This document shows, one piece after another, positions 1 to 7,354 of a stretch of DNA of 25,298 bases. Positions within the stretch are counted from its first letter, which is position 1. Each line of letters opens with the position of its first letter. This DNA is from Prorocentrum cordatum (Eukaryota > Sar > Dinophyceae > Prorocentrales > Prorocentraceae): contig CAUYUJ010013947.1 of the NCBI GenBank assembly GCA_963575745.1, positions 411,823-437,120 on the forward strand, read 5' to 3'. The position numbers and the translations under genes were made by a program. The notes beneath the pieces were generated by a model. The model worked only from the letters and a program-made list of their open reading frames with translations. It did no database searches and was not told the DNA's origin.

Positions 1-54
1 TTCAGCCCCAGGATGCCTTCTCCAGCAGCTGCGCCTCGCCGAGAGCGCCTCGCC
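1..54 (+). CDS. possible partial exon at window edge, ends at GTGAGC donor
   Basis: The first 54 bases are rich in G and C at codon third positions in two frames and are followed by a consensus-like donor, GTGAGC, at 55. One frame reads as a leucine-rich helix-like peptide (CLLQQLRLAESAS), another as a Ser/Ala/Pro-rich peptide. The 5' part lies outside the window, so the frame cannot be fixed. No family is recognised. It could be an upstream exon of the ALKBH7-like gene, or chance. Confidence 0.25.
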
Positions 55-75
55 GTGAGCTCCAATGTTACCCTT

Positions 76-226
76 GGGTCGGGCGTGCCCCCCTTACAGG
101 CGCATTGTGGACGGCAGCAAATGCGCACCAGAAACATGCTCAAACCATAGTCAAACATGGTCCAGGAATCGTCACCTGACTATTGTTGGACTATGTTTAA
201 AGTTTCCCCCTGTAGACTTACTTTTA
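76..226. mobile_element. family-1 TIR element, copy 1 (right end lost)
   Basis: The left end (77-103) matches the left TIR of the 2792, 7355, 16389, 18201, 18546 and 23429 copies (core TCGGGC-TG-CCC then ACAGG). The interior shares the 'atagtcaaa..atggtc' and 'gactat..ctatgttta' blocks with the 16389 copy. The right TIR (TCCGCCTGCAGG...GCCCGAC) is absent, so the copy is truncated. The right boundary is approximate. Confidence 0.5.
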
Positions 227-299
227 CCCCGCGCAGCCGCCCGAACTGCCAGGCTATACGACCCAACAGCCAGTCAGGCGTCGGCCGTCGCCGTCGTGT

Positions 300-525
300 T
301 TCGAGGAGGAACAGGGCACCGTGCCGCCACTCGTCCTGGAGAGCCCTCGTCGCCACGGCTGGTCTCTCGTTGATTCTCCTCCTCCTCCTCCTCCTCCTCC
401 TCCTCGTCTTCCTCCTCTTTCTTTGTCAGAATCCGCCCCGGGCGAGGTCCAGGGAGAAGCAGTGCCGCGGTATGGGTGCCGCCGCTCGTCTCGGAGAGAT
501 CTCGTCGCCACGGCTGGACCATGCT
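300..525. repeat. direct repeat pair of about 45 bp around a TCC tract
   Basis: A block at about 320-365 (gccgccactcgtcctggaga...cgtcgccacggctgg) recurs at about 477-522 with a few substitutions. Between them lie a pure TCC tract (375-405) and a pyrimidine-rich acceptor-like sequence ending at 429. Confidence 0.6.
430..469 (+). CDS. possible 40-bp exon
   Basis: A TCC tract continuing into a pyrimidine-rich run and TTTGTCAG (ends 429) makes a strong acceptor context. A GTATGG donor-like sequence starts at 470. The segment reads SAPGEVQGEAVP with two extra bases at each end. It is too short to assign to a family, and the base after AG is A, unlike the AG-G pattern of the better exons here. Low confidence. 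Confidence 0.2.
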
Positions 526-559
526 CGCGACTGTGGTCAGCACGCGCCTCGAGATGTGT

Positions 560-852
560 CCGTGGAGTAGCGCTGTCGGTTCCCTCCGAAGGCTAGCCTG
601 AGAGGGGTGTAAGGTTCAGGGGGGGGTGCATCGACCCCCAATCGCCCATCGGTCGCCAGGATGGGGCCTCGATCAGATCCCAGCCCTTCCAGGAGCGTCG
701 TCGAGTCTGGCTGCATCTGGCTGTATGTCTGGGTGGACGTTTTCCCGATCCGGGGACCTGGGGCCCACGCGCGGGCTCCCCTGGTGGACGCCGATCACTG
801 TCGAGGAAGCATGCTGCCAAATCATCTCCAGATGTCTACAGACAAGGTTCAA
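560..852. other. no gene seen; contains a dispersed 65-bp repeat
   Basis: Nothing here has exon-like codon bias with splice signals. The block at about 605-670 (ttcagggggggtgcatcgac, then cccaatcgcccat) resembles the block at about 2345-2400, so it is a dispersed repeat. Confidence 0.4.
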
Positions 853-855
853 ACA

Positions 856-1121
856 GGTCCTGACCTTTGTGGGCCACGGAAACGGCAGGGCCGTTTTTTC
901 ACCGTTTCCAAAAATGTGTCCTTTGAAAATGGAAACGGCGAAAAAACGGCCACAGGAAACGGCAAAAAAACGGCTCCAGGATTGGAACCGGAGCCGGAAC
1001 CGGTCAAACAACGGCGACGGAACCGGTAAAACAACGGCGTCGGAACCGGCAAAAAAACGGCAAAACGGAACCGGTAAAAAAAAGCCCTGTCGTTTCCAGG
1101 GCCCTTCAGGTCCTGACCATG
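856..1121. mobile_element. TIR element with ACGG-rich interior
   Basis: The left end (about 856-905) and right end (about 1078-1121) are imperfect inverted copies of about 45 bp. Each contains CAGGTCCTGACC or its near match, a GGGCC block, GGAAACG-CAGGGC, and a T/A run. The interior consists of short repeats of 'aaacggcaaaaaaacgg' and 'ggaaccgg', giving a strongly purine-rich strand. No coding capacity is seen. It is probably a non-autonomous element; no target-site duplication was identified. Confidence 0.5.
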
Positions 1122-1241
1122 CAAGACACCTGCCTTTGACATGTTTGGAACTTGTTTCAGGCCTCTCAAACACATGCTTAGGTCAACGACAGGGCTGTTA
1201 GGGTGTCCATGGTCATGGCATCAAGGCTTCCCGATCCGTAG

Positions 1242-1292
1242 CCCATGTCAGCCTGCGCCCGAAGGACCCCCTCGCCTCGCTCCAGGGCTCAG
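1242..1292 (+). CDS. possible 51-bp exon (weak)
   Basis: CCGTAG at 1236-1241 and CAG followed by GTGCAA at 1293 bracket 51 bases that are open in more than one frame (for example HVSLRPKDPLASLQGS). There is no family match, and the polypyrimidine tract is poor. I considered it as the missing HxD exon of the dioxygenase, but no HxD motif is present. Confidence 0.12.
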
Positions 1293-1335
1293 GTGCAACG
1301 TTTAGGTGGATGAGACTCAGGGGGGGAATGCACAC

Positions 1336-1366
1336 ACGCACACACACACCCACACACACACACAAT
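1336..1366. repeat. CA microsatellite
   Basis: Interrupted (CA)n with CACG interspersions, in a region without exon signals. Confidence 0.9.
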
Positions 1367-1515
1367 TCGTTCGTCGGCGGCTAGGCAGAGGCAGTGCGCT
1401 GGTGAGGAAGTGAAACGGGGCTGCCCTTAAGCGAATTGTGCCACCATGCAAGAGGGGAGGAGAAGACAACGAAGCGACGGCCGAGAGGAGGAGGAAGCGG
1501 GGCGGGGCCGCTCAG

Positions 1516-1623
1516 GAAAACGGGTCGTTCCCAGGGGCGCGTGGCGCGGCCGTCACCGCTGCGGGGACAGCAGCAGCAGCGGGGCTGGGGGGGGCAGCGG
1601 CGGCTGGGGCAGATGCTGGCCAG
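1516..1623 (+). CDS. possible Ala/Gly-rich exon, phase 0 to 0
   Basis: CCGCTCAG (acceptor-like, ends 1515) is followed by G, and CAG with a GTCAGC donor follows at 1624. The 36 codons in frame read an Ala/Gly-rich low-complexity peptide (start ENGSFPGARG, end GADAGQ) with mostly G/C third positions. It begins and ends in phase 0, so it could splice directly to the phase-0 exon at 2127 and encode a variable loop just before the AlkB core strand. The opposite strand and other frames are also open, so the call is weak. Confidence 0.3.
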
Positions 1624-1668
1624 GTCAGCCGGCAAGGTTACGTGTCGCGTACAGCCAAGTGAGCGCCA

Positions 1669-1695
1669 CAACACACGCACGCACACACGCACACA

Positions 1696-1747
<52 letters not shown>

Positions 1748-1829
1748 CACACGCACACTCGCACAACACACGCGCACACGCACACACGCACACACGCACA
1801 CACGCACACACACACACACACACACACAC
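1669..1829. repeat. CA / GCAC compound microsatellite, about 160 bp
   Basis: Runs of (GCAC)n pass into (CA)n. All reading frames on both strands become His/Thr/Ala or Cys/Val/Arg repeats, which explains the long open frames in this interval. It is not coding. Confidence 0.95.
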
Positions 1830-2126
1830 CTAGTCGCTCCTTTCATCGCCGACGCAGGGGCCTCACAGCCCAGCCCGCTCAGGCGCGTGCGGCTCTGCCG
1901 TCGGAGGCCTCTCACTGATCTACAGTGGAGGCCCATTGCCAAGAAACGCCCTGCTTGCCTCCAGGGTGCCCTGGGTTTCTTGGGTTTCGATGGTTTTGCC
2001 ATGGAAAGCGTGACGTTCGCGCACCAAACATCAATGGATGCCCTGGGATCTCAGGGTTGGGCTTCTTGTGGAAGGTTTCTTGCGAACTGACCTCCGCTGC
2101 ATCGGCGATGCATCGCTCCCCCTCAG

Positions 2127-2222
2127 GACCAGTTCGTCGACGTGCTGGTGCCCCGTCGCGCCGTCTACGCCCTCAGCGGCCTCAGCCGCTACGCGTACTC
2201 TCACGAGGTCCTCGCCGCCGAG
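2127..2222 (+). CDS. ALKBH7: ALKBH7-like dioxygenase exon with third iron-ligand His
   Basis: This exon encodes 32 residues of a 2-oxoglutarate/Fe(II) dioxygenase of the AlkB superfamily. The segment with VPRRAVYALSG and LSRYAYSHEVL matches the family core strand, Gly-x-(S/A)-Arg-Tyr-x-x-x-His-Glu-(I/V). The His after SRYAYS aligns with the third iron-binding residue. The SHE(I/V)L ending is closest to ALKBH7, as I recall the animal protein (gene-family knowledge). About 30 of 32 third positions are G or C. The acceptor is CCCTCAG before G at 2127; a GT donor (GTTGGG) follows 2222, giving phase 0 to 0. The exon that should carry the first two iron ligands (HxD) is not visible upstream. ALKBH7 in animals is mitochondrial; no targeting sequence can be judged here. 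Confidence 0.8.
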
Positions 2223-2268
2223 GTTGGGATTTGCCCGCGTTCCAGTCCTTCAGGGGACGATCTCCAGG

Positions 2269-2315
2269 GGAGGAGGAGGAGGAGGAGGAGGAGGAGGAGG
2301 AGGAGGAGGAGGAGG
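2269..2315. repeat. GGA microsatellite
   Basis: Pure (GGA)n about 40 bp downstream of the dioxygenase exon, inside the inferred intron. Confidence 0.95.
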
Positions 2316-2319
2316 TCCT

Positions 2320-2480
2320 CGGGTCAGGTCGACGTCAGAGGGGATAGGCTCAGGGGGGGTGATGCATGGACCCCCTGATCGCCCACCCTTGGGCCCATAT
2401 AGTCCGCCCCGCCCAGGACTGCGGACTCACAATCGGGGTCCCACCGCCGATTTATTGGCGATGCATCGCAGATTCCAGCT
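2320..2480. other. intronic dispersed repeats, including a GGCGATGCATCGC palindrome
   Basis: The block at 2345-2400 resembles 605-670. The block at 2433-2480 (ccgccgatttattggcgatg then catcgc) resembles about 11345-11395, sharing the palindrome ggcgatgcatcgc. The same palindrome core also occurs at about 2104-2116, just before the dioxygenase exon. Confidence 0.45.
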
Positions 2481-2514
2481 CTAAGCTGGCCTCCCCTTTC
2501 GGCGGCGGGCGAGG

Positions 2515-2790
2515 GGAGGAGGTAAGAAGGAGAAGGCCTTCTCAGAAGGCGGCCGGGCTTCTCAGAAGCCCTCGCCACTTTGAGAAGTGTTCTGGGTTTC
2601 TGGGGAATGCTTTAAGAACTTCTCAGAAGGCTGGGGGACCTGCGAGCCTTCCGAGAAGGCCCCCCTTCTCATTTCCCCCCGGGCGCGCCGCCTAACAGAG
2701 GGGGGTAGGGGGAGGGAGGAAGGCTTCTCAGAAGGAGAGCACCTCTTCAAAGGTGCGGGCCCTACAGATGCAGAGCTGGCGCCGTCTAAG
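2515..2790. repeat. foldback region built on TTCTCAGAAG palindromes
   Basis: The decamer ttctcagaag, itself palindromic, or close variants occur at least five times in both orientations. The right part (about 2697-2790: g-rich stretch, then gaaggcttctcagaaggag, then a tgcgggcc block) matches the 6220-6300 element and, inverted, 4455-4530. It is probably a foldback or MITE (miniature inverted-repeat transposable element) family, with the copy here rearranged. Confidence 0.5.
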
Positions 2791-2791
2791 A

Positions 2792-2908
2792 TTCAGCCGG
2801 GCATGTCCCTCTACAACGGGAAGATTGAACAATAGTTTACAACTTATGTTTTGACTATTTCTAATGCTTCGTCCAACATCCGCCTGAAGGAGGAGACGCC
2901 AGACCCAG
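2792..2908. mobile_element. family-1 TIR element, copy 2, with 8-bp target duplication
   Basis: The 117-bp element is bounded by GTCTAAGA at 2784-2791 and again at 2909-2916, an exact 8-bp target-site duplication. The left TIR (AGCCGGGCATGTCCC) pairs with the right end (TCCGCCTGAAGGAGG...CCAGACCCAG). The interior shares 'atagttt..tgactatttctaatgcttcgtcc' with other copies. It has no coding capacity. Confidence 0.8.
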
Positions 2909-3063
2909 GTCTAAGAAGAAGCAGCCATCTTCTGCGAAGCTCTCCCCCGTCCCCCTACCCCCTGGCGCGCGCCGCCGATCATGGCCGGTGCCAGCAAGGC
3001 CTCTGGGCGGGACGATATCCCCGTGCCTGGAAGGCCCCTTCGGCATCGCGCAATTTGTTGGCA

Positions 3064-3300
3064 GCCTCCTCCTCCTCCTCCTCCTCCTCCTCCTCCTCCT
3101 CCTCCCCCTCCCCCTCCTCCTCCTCCCCCTCCTCCTCCTCCTCCTCCTCCCCCTCCCCTCCTCCTCCTCCTCCTCCTCCTCCCTTCTCCTCCCTCCTCCT
3201 CCCCCGCCTCCTCCTCCTCCTCCTCCTCCTCCTCCTCCTCCTCCCCCTCCTCTCCTCCCCCTTCTCCTCCTCCTCCTCCTCCTCCTCCTCCTCCTCCTCC
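3064..3300. repeat. TCC/CCCCT pyrimidine tract, about 235 bp
   Basis: An almost pure C/T strand made of (TCC)n with CCCCT interruptions. It yields long Ser, Pro or Leu open frames on + and Gly, Glu or Arg frames on -, all artefacts. It could serve as a long polypyrimidine tract or form triplex DNA. Confidence 0.95.
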
Positions 3301-3314
3301 GGCCTCGGTCCCAG

Positions 3315-3413
3315 CTGCTTGCCGGCTGCGCCGGTGTTGCACCAACGCCCGTGCCGCTCCGGCTCCTCGCATCGAGGAAGAAGCGCCAGACATCGGGGGC
3401 GGAAAAGAGGGGG
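3315..3413 (+). CDS. possible basic exon after a TCC tract, phase 0 to 0
   Basis: The 235-bp pyrimidine tract ends in GGTCCCAG (3314), and GGG with GTGATG follows at 3414. The 33 codons between read LLAGCAGVAPTPVPLRLL followed by a basic stretch (SRKKRQ). Third positions are mostly G/C. It is phase 0 at both ends, so it could be spliced between 2222 and 5019, but that would add another insert to the dioxygenase. The base after AG is C. No family is recognised. Confidence 0.25.
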
Positions 3414-3414
3414 G

Positions 3415-3957
3415 TGATGACTAGGGGGGGGTGGATTTCATGGCGCGGGCCATGAAATCTCCCCAGATTTCATGGCGCCTCTTCTTCTTTCGTTACGTCC
3501 CTGGCCCCCCCCGCTGGGCCGCGCACATGCCGCCGGTCATGATTTGCACCCCCCCCGAGATCTTGGACACCCCCCTCTTGGCCGCTCCCGAAGACACGGA
3601 AACTGTGGGCGCTCCGCGCGGGGGGCCCAGCGCAGATCAAGGAGTCCGTGTGGAGCGCCAGAAGTTTCTGTTGACGCATTTGCGTTCTGTTTCCTTATCG
3701 TAGTTAGTAGATCCACCGCCTCCTGGCATCTCGTAGGGCGTCCTGGGAGGCCGATGCGCGCGGGTCGGCCCAGAGGTGGGTGAGGACTAGGGGGGGGTGG
3801 ATCTTGAGGCGTGGGCCATGATATTTCCTCAGATGTGATGGCGCGTTTTCTTATTTCATTACATCCCTGGCCACCCCTTGGGCCGCGCACATGCCACCGG
3901 CCACAATTTGTGCCCCCCCCCTCTTGGACGCCCCCCTCTTGGCCGCCCCCGAAATTT
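3415..3957. repeat. tandem direct duplication, unit about 175 bp, period about 365 bp
   Basis: Copy 1 (about 3415-3592) and copy 2 (about 3780-3957) share, in order, gactaggggggggtggat, an atttcatggcgc/atgtgatggcgc block, cttatttcattacatccctgg or its variant, gggccgcgcacatgcc, and the repeated block ctcttgg-cgc-ccc. They are roughly 80% alike by eye. Between them lies a contracted family-2 element (3605-3665). Confidence 0.7.
3605..3665. mobile_element. family-2 foldback element, contracted copy
   Basis: It retains the ends ggcgctccgcgcgg and gcgcagatcaaggagtccg through gtggagcgcc of the longer copies at 4561-4694 and 24124-24259, with the central hairpin deleted. Confidence 0.55.
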
Positions 3958-4165
3958 ACTCGAGCACATAACGCGAGTTATGTGGCCTCCAAGCCACCCA
4001 TCCACCCACCCAGTAGATAACATGACGCCCTCCGCTTCACCCACCCCTGTTGCAGCAGCGCCTGTTTTTTGGCGCGCAGGTGTGCTGTTCGTAGTGCGCA
4101 CGCAACGTGTTATATTATGTGCCAGCGGACCCACCCATCCACCCAGCCACATAACGCGCTTATGT
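3958..4165. repeat. pair of CACATAACGCG palindromes flanking CCATCCACC repeats
   Basis: The sequence cacataacgcgagttatgtg (3963-3982) is a near-perfect palindrome. A second, ccacataacgcgcttatgtgg, lies at about 4146-4166. Each is adjacent to a ccacccatccaccca block on its inner side. No gene is seen. It may be the two ends of a small element. Confidence 0.5.
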
Positions 4166-4454
4166 GGTTTCAAAAAGCTTGAGCTCCTAGTTGAAGAGGG
4201 GGACGACACAGACGCAAGTAGTCGTCGACTCCCAGGTGTTACTGTTGAGCAGACAGGGCTATACTGGATGCCTTGCGCGGGATGTCTGGTGCGGGCTCCT
4301 GTGTGGGCTCGTATGTTGGGCCCTGGGCGTCGATTCGCGTCCTTTTGCTCCGTTCTCCTGCACGGATCGCCCTGGGCGCGTCACTTTTCGCTCGACCACT
4401 CTTCCCGTCAAATAAAGTTATGCGGTCTTTCGTGTAATACACCCAAAGGCAAAA
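4166..4454. other. no gene seen; fragment of family 3
   Basis: The block 4190-4230 (gggggacgacacagacgcaa, then gtagtcgtcgactccc) resembles the left part of family 3 (5398, 11426 and 23961 copies). The remainder shows no exon signals or recognisable repeats. Confidence 0.35.
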
Positions 4455-4660
4455 TTGTTTGGCGCTCCGCGCCTTCAAAGAAGCAGGGGTGTTTCTCAGA
4501 AACCTTCCCCCCTCCCTCCACCCCCCTCTGCGCGTGGCTGAACATACACACTGACTTTCGGAGGTCCGCGCGGATTTCTTGGATCTGCGCTGGGCCCCCT
4601 GCGGCGGCGCCTCTGGCGCCGCCCCCGGCGCGCTCCGCGCGCCAGGGAGGGAGGTCCAGC
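4455..4660. repeat. inverted duplicate of 6075-6290
   Basis: The reverse complement of 6075-6290 aligns with this segment across the gcaggggtg / ttctcagaaacctt / c-rich / ctgcgcgtggctgaacatac / actttcggaggtccgcgcgg blocks, at roughly 90% in the first 110 bp. The two copies lie about 1.5 kb apart in opposite orientation, inside the inferred intron of the dioxygenase gene. Confidence 0.75.
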
Positions 4661-4694
4661 GCAGATCCAAGAAATCCGCGCGGAGCGCCAAGAG
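4561..4694. mobile_element. family-2 foldback element, best copy
   Basis: Arms 4565-4593 and 4656-4684 are perfect 29-bp inverted repeats (core CCGCGCGGATTTCTTGG then ATCTGCGCTGG). The centre carries smaller hairpins (GGCGCC-tct-GGCGCC and ggcgcgc-tcc-gcgcgcc). The right flank is ctct/agagttcatgtttac, matched in other copies. No open frame is carried. Confidence 0.8.
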
Positions 4695-4699
4695 TTCAT

Positions 4700-4930
4700 G
4701 TTTACGGCGTTTTTTCGTCTTCTAGTTCCAGGTTCTTGGAGCCAGGGCGCCCTCGAGGGCGCGAAGTTATTCGCGCTTCGCGGCTCGGCTCCGATTCCTC
4801 CTCATTCTCCTCGTCTCCCCATGGGAGGCGGCGCGCGAGAGCGCGAAGAGTCATTCGCGCTCCGCGCCGCGCCGCGCGAGAGCGCGAATAGTTGGGAGCC
4901 CTTGCTTTATGGCGTTTTCTCGTCTTCTAG
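4700..4930. repeat. local duplication of family-2 flank plus CGCGCGAGAGCGCGAA repeats
   Basis: The block ggcgttttttcgtcttctag at 4706-4725 recurs as ggcgttttctcgtcttctag at about 4911-4930. Between them lie several copies of gcgcgagagcgcgaa and its inverse ttcgcgct. It is likely a degenerate family-2 relative. Confidence 0.45.
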
Positions 4931-4954
4931 TTCGCACAAAAACATGTTAAAAAA

Positions 4955-5018
4955 AGTGGGAACAAACACTGTGTGTGTGCTTTGTGTGTGTGTGTGTTTT
5001 TGTGTGTTTTTCCCACAG
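4955..5018. mobile_element. family-8 TG-rich TIR element whose end supplies an acceptor
   Basis: It begins gtgggaacaaacac and ends gtgtttttcccacag, which are imperfect inverted repeats around a (TG)n core. A second, larger copy ends with gtgtgtttt-cccacag at about 20161. The terminal CCCACAG sits immediately before the exon-like segment at 5019. Confidence 0.45.
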
Positions 5019-5108
5019 GCTCCTGGAGCTCCGACGCGCCCGCAGGAGCTGGAGCGTGCGCTTAAGTGGGCCGAGGCGCGGCCTCCGGGCCGCTTGGCCT
5101 CGCTCGGG
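5019..5108 (+). CDS. probable exon, may belong to the dioxygenase gene
   Basis: It follows a strong acceptor (TTTTTCCCACAG, then G). The 30 codons read a helix-like, protein-like peptide (APGAPTRPQELERALKWAEA, then RPPGRLASLG). It starts in phase 0, which matches the GT donor after 2222. To join the 6932 exon in frame it would have to end after GG at 5107 with a GC donor (GCGTGT). A GT donor two bases later (5110) would break the frame. GC donors are common in dinoflagellates (established knowledge). The last codons overlap the left TIR of a family-4 element, so the 3' boundary is uncertain. Confidence 0.4.
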
Positions 5109-5327
5109 CGTGTACATTTTTCTCCTTCGGCGAGGACCCTCGAGGACCCTCGAGGAGCATCGAGGAGCATCCTTGAGCAGACATCGAGGAGCATCGAGGA
5201 GCATCGAGGAGCTTGACATTCCTTCGGCGAGGGCCATCGAGGAGCACCCCTGATCGTTTGGCGAAGAAGCCACGCGCGAAACCGAACAAAAGCACAGCGA
5301 GTGGACGGCCGAGCGATGACCTCCGAG
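5094..5327. mobile_element. family-4 TIR element, copy 1, with internal tandem expansion
   Basis: The ends ttggcctcgctcgggcgtgt and gtggacggccgagcgatga match, in inverted orientation, the 15400-15530 copy. The interior shares cctccggcgagg, gatc-tttggcgaa-aagcc and accgaa-aaagcacag. This copy is longer because cgaggagcat and cgaggaccct decamers are tandemly repeated about eight times (5143-5212). Confidence 0.65.
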
Positions 5328-5397
5328 GGGGCCTCGCCCGGCCTCGCGGGGCCTGCGGACAACGAGTTGGGAGACGACGGGCCGGCCGTGGGGAAGT

Positions 5398-5575
5398 GTC
5401 AGGAGGGGACAACACACACACACAGACACAAATCGTCGTCGATCCCCTGGGAGATATGGGAAAATGTGGGAAGTGGGGGGGGAGACACAAACCCAGAAAA
5501 CATTGGAAAATATGGGGAATCCCGTTATTTGTGTGTATTTATTTGTGTGTCCCAGGGCCCCTTCAAAGGTGTCCA
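5398..5575. mobile_element. family-3 element, copy 1
   Basis: It shares with 11426-11585 and 23961-24114 the ordered blocks caggagg-gaaa/caacac, gacacaa-tcgtcgtcgat-cccc, ggaaaatatggg, gtggggg-gaagac, aaacccagaaa, and tatttgtgtgtatt-atttgtgtg-ccc, then agggcccct. The two ends carry related CA/TG-rich inverted sequence. No target duplication was found. Confidence 0.65.
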
Positions 5576-6039
5576 GACCTCCGGGGCCCATGCAACGAAA
5601 AAAAATCGGAGTTGCCGGACGAAGAGCGTAATCACATTTTTTTGTCCACCGTCGGGGGCCCTTGTGCCGGGGCGGCTGGCGAGTTCATATCCCGTCGTGC
5701 CATGGTAGGGGTACGCTTTCTCCAGCTGCGCTGGGGCAGGCGTCCCCGACGGTGGAAAAGTCTACTGCGTACCGCAGTTCGTCCGCCAACTTCAGTGGCC
5801 GGGAAGCCGCCGACATCGAGCGACGCACGCTGTATCGGAAAGCTTCCCCGCACGAGGCTGAACGATCCCGCGCTGTGCCGGTAGCCAACGCCGACGCCGT
5901 CACGACGCGAGCCCGCTGTGGGTGGCAATCTCGTGGGGCGATTTCGCTCTGATCTTGTCCTGCAGCAGCGGCGGAACGAAGACGGAGCGAGGGCACACGA
6001 GAGCGGAGCGAGCACGGACAGCACTGCCTAGCGCGCGCC
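5576..6039. other. no gene seen in inferred intron
   Basis: The segment is of average composition, with open frames on both strands but no coherent codon bias with splice signals. The block at 5612-5625 (ggagttgccggacgaa) resembles 15605-15621 next to the second family-4 copy, so family 4 and this block may have been copied together. Confidence 0.3.
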
Positions 6040-6192
6040 CTGGCGCTCTCGTTGGGAGGGCCGCGCGGGTCCCTCGGTTCGGCAGCCGGCCCCCCCTCCC
6101 TGGCGCGCGTGGCGCGCCAGGGGCGGCACCGGGTGCGCCGCCAGAGGGGGGTCCAGCGCCGACGCAGGACATCCGCGCGGACCTCCGAAAGT
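6040..6192. mobile_element. family-2 foldback element, reverse-oriented copy
   Basis: The right arm (gtccagcgccgacgcaggac, then atccgcgcggacctcc) matches the inverse of the 4561 copy's left arm. The left arm (about 6045-6095) pairs with it imperfectly. The centre again has a GGCGCGC / GCGCGCC hairpin. Confidence 0.6.
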
Positions 6193-6219
6193 CGGTGTGT
6201 ATGTTCAGCCACGCGCAGA

Positions 6220-6366
6220 GGGGGGGTGGAGGGAGGGGGGAAGGTTTCTTAGAAGCACCCCTGCTCCTTAGAAGGCGCGGGCCTCGTCTACACGTAAGAT
6301 GTAAGGCCGGCGCCTTCTAGGAAGCAGTCTCCTTCTAAGAAGCCCTCCCCCCTCCCTCCACCCCCT
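6220..6366. mobile_element. family-9 foldback element with 65-bp arms
   Basis: Left arm 6220-6283 and right arm 6300-6366 are inverted copies: a g-rich stretch, then gaaggtttcttagaag, then ccttagaaggcgc-ggcct, against its complement. The loop is about 16 bp. Related half-copies lie at 2697-2790 and 4455-4530. Confidence 0.7.
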
Positions 6367-6584
6367 TGTGCGCGCCGCCAATCTGTGCTTTGACACTCGA
6401 TCCGGCCCCGTGCCGAATTCGCTGACCTCAGCCATACCGAGTTGCGACGACGACGACCACAACCACCACCCTGGGCTATGATTAAATCCTGCTGGCCTCG
6501 CGCGGTGCACAATAGTTGTATAATCAAGAATCCACACGTCCGCTCGTTCAGACATGGGTCGACGTTCGCGCGGCGATGCTCCGA

Positions 6585-6665
6585 CGCATGTCCGACGTGC
6601 ATTCCATGTGAGCCTGACGCACATCCGACGTGAACCCGACGCACATCCCACGTGGATCCGACGCA
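6585..6665. repeat. degenerate 12-bp tandem repeat
   Basis: Repeats of the form cgacgcacatcc / cgacgtgaaccc / cgacgtgcattc, about 6 units. Confidence 0.6.
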
Positions 6666-6754
6666 AAGTGGGTCTGGGCCAGCACGTCCAAAATAAATCA
6701 TCGAAAAGTCCCCCTGCTCCCCCTCTTGGGCAGGAGAAGGAGGAACAAGAGGAG

Positions 6755-6917
6755 GGGGAGGGGGAGGAGGAGGAGGAGGAGGAGGAGGAGGAGGAGGAGG
6801 AGGAGGAGGAGGAGGAGGAGGAGGGAGGAGGAGGAGGAGGAGGAGGAAGGAGGAGGAGGAGGAGGGAGGAGGGGAGGGAGGAGGAGGAGGAGGAGGAGGA
6901 GGAGGAGGAGGAGGAGG
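6755..6917. repeat. GGA tract, about 160 bp
   Basis: Nearly pure (GGA)n just upstream of the second dioxygenase exon. On the + strand this is purine-rich, so it is not a conventional polypyrimidine tract. Confidence 0.95.
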
Positions 6918-6931
6918 CCTCGAGGACGCAG

Positions 6932-7116
6932 GCGCATCACCTGGGGCCCGGCAACTCCCACCCTCGGGCCCGCCGGCGCCGGCCCCACGCGCACGCTCCG
7001 CTGGCGCGGCAGCGCCTGGCCGCAGGGGCGCCGGCTGTCCGTCGTCTGCAGGGACGCGGGGCCGTTGCTGCGGCCTGGCGCGTCGGGGGCGCCGGCGCGC
7101 GTGGCGGGCGACCAGG
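6932..7116 (+). CDS. ALKBH7: ALKBH7-like dioxygenase exon with Rx5R 2-oxoglutarate motif
   Basis: This exon carries the C-terminal core of the AlkB fold. The stretch WPQGRRLSVVCRD contains Arg-x5-Arg (R-LSVVC-R), whose two arginines bind 2-oxoglutarate. The surrounding P-x-G-R-R-(I/L)-S-V-(I/V)-C-R pattern is what I recall of ALKBH7 rather than of DNA-repair AlkB proteins (family knowledge). About 95% of the 61 third positions are G or C. The acceptor is GACGCAG followed by G; the donor is CAGG with GTGAAT at 7117. It starts with one leftover base and ends with one. The spacing from the iron His at 2127-2222 is larger than in animals, so this protein either has an inserted loop or an exon is misassigned. 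An alternative acceptor at 7025 would give phase 0 but would lose conserved residues before GRR. Confidence 0.8.
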
Positions 7117-7123
7117 GTGAATC

Positions 7124-7350
7124 AGAGCCCCGAATCATCAGGGGTAACTCGGGTCAGGGATAACTCGGGTTTCTTTTTCGGGAATCCAAGCCCGAGTTAC
7201 CCCGGACCCGAGTTACCCCGGATAACTCGGGCGTCCAGAGCCCCAGAATCATCAGGGGTAACTCGGGTCAGGGATAACTCGGGTTCCTTTTTCGGGAATC
7301 CAAGCCCGAGTTACCCCGGACCCGAGTTACCCCGGATAACTCGGGCGCCC
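7124..7350. repeat. tandem duplication (113 bp) of nested TAACTCGGG hairpins
   Basis: Units start at 7124 and 7237 (agagcccc-gaatcatcaggg). Each contains gtaactcggg and ataactcggg followed by their complements cccgagttaccccg (twice), so each unit folds on itself. The two units differ at only a few positions, which suggests a recent duplication. Confidence 0.85.
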
Positions 7351-7354
7351 AAGT

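Noticed and set aside
100-125. GCGCATTGTGGACGGC as the missing HxD exon of the dioxygenase
   Set aside because: It lies in a family-1 element and reads I-V-D, not H-x-D; the surrounding peptide shows no AlkB similarity.
1436-2090. Forward frame of 214 residues and reverse Cys/Val frames
   Set aside because: Long stretches are translations of CA/GCAC repeats. Only 1516-1623 has splice signals on both sides, and that is kept as a weak exon.
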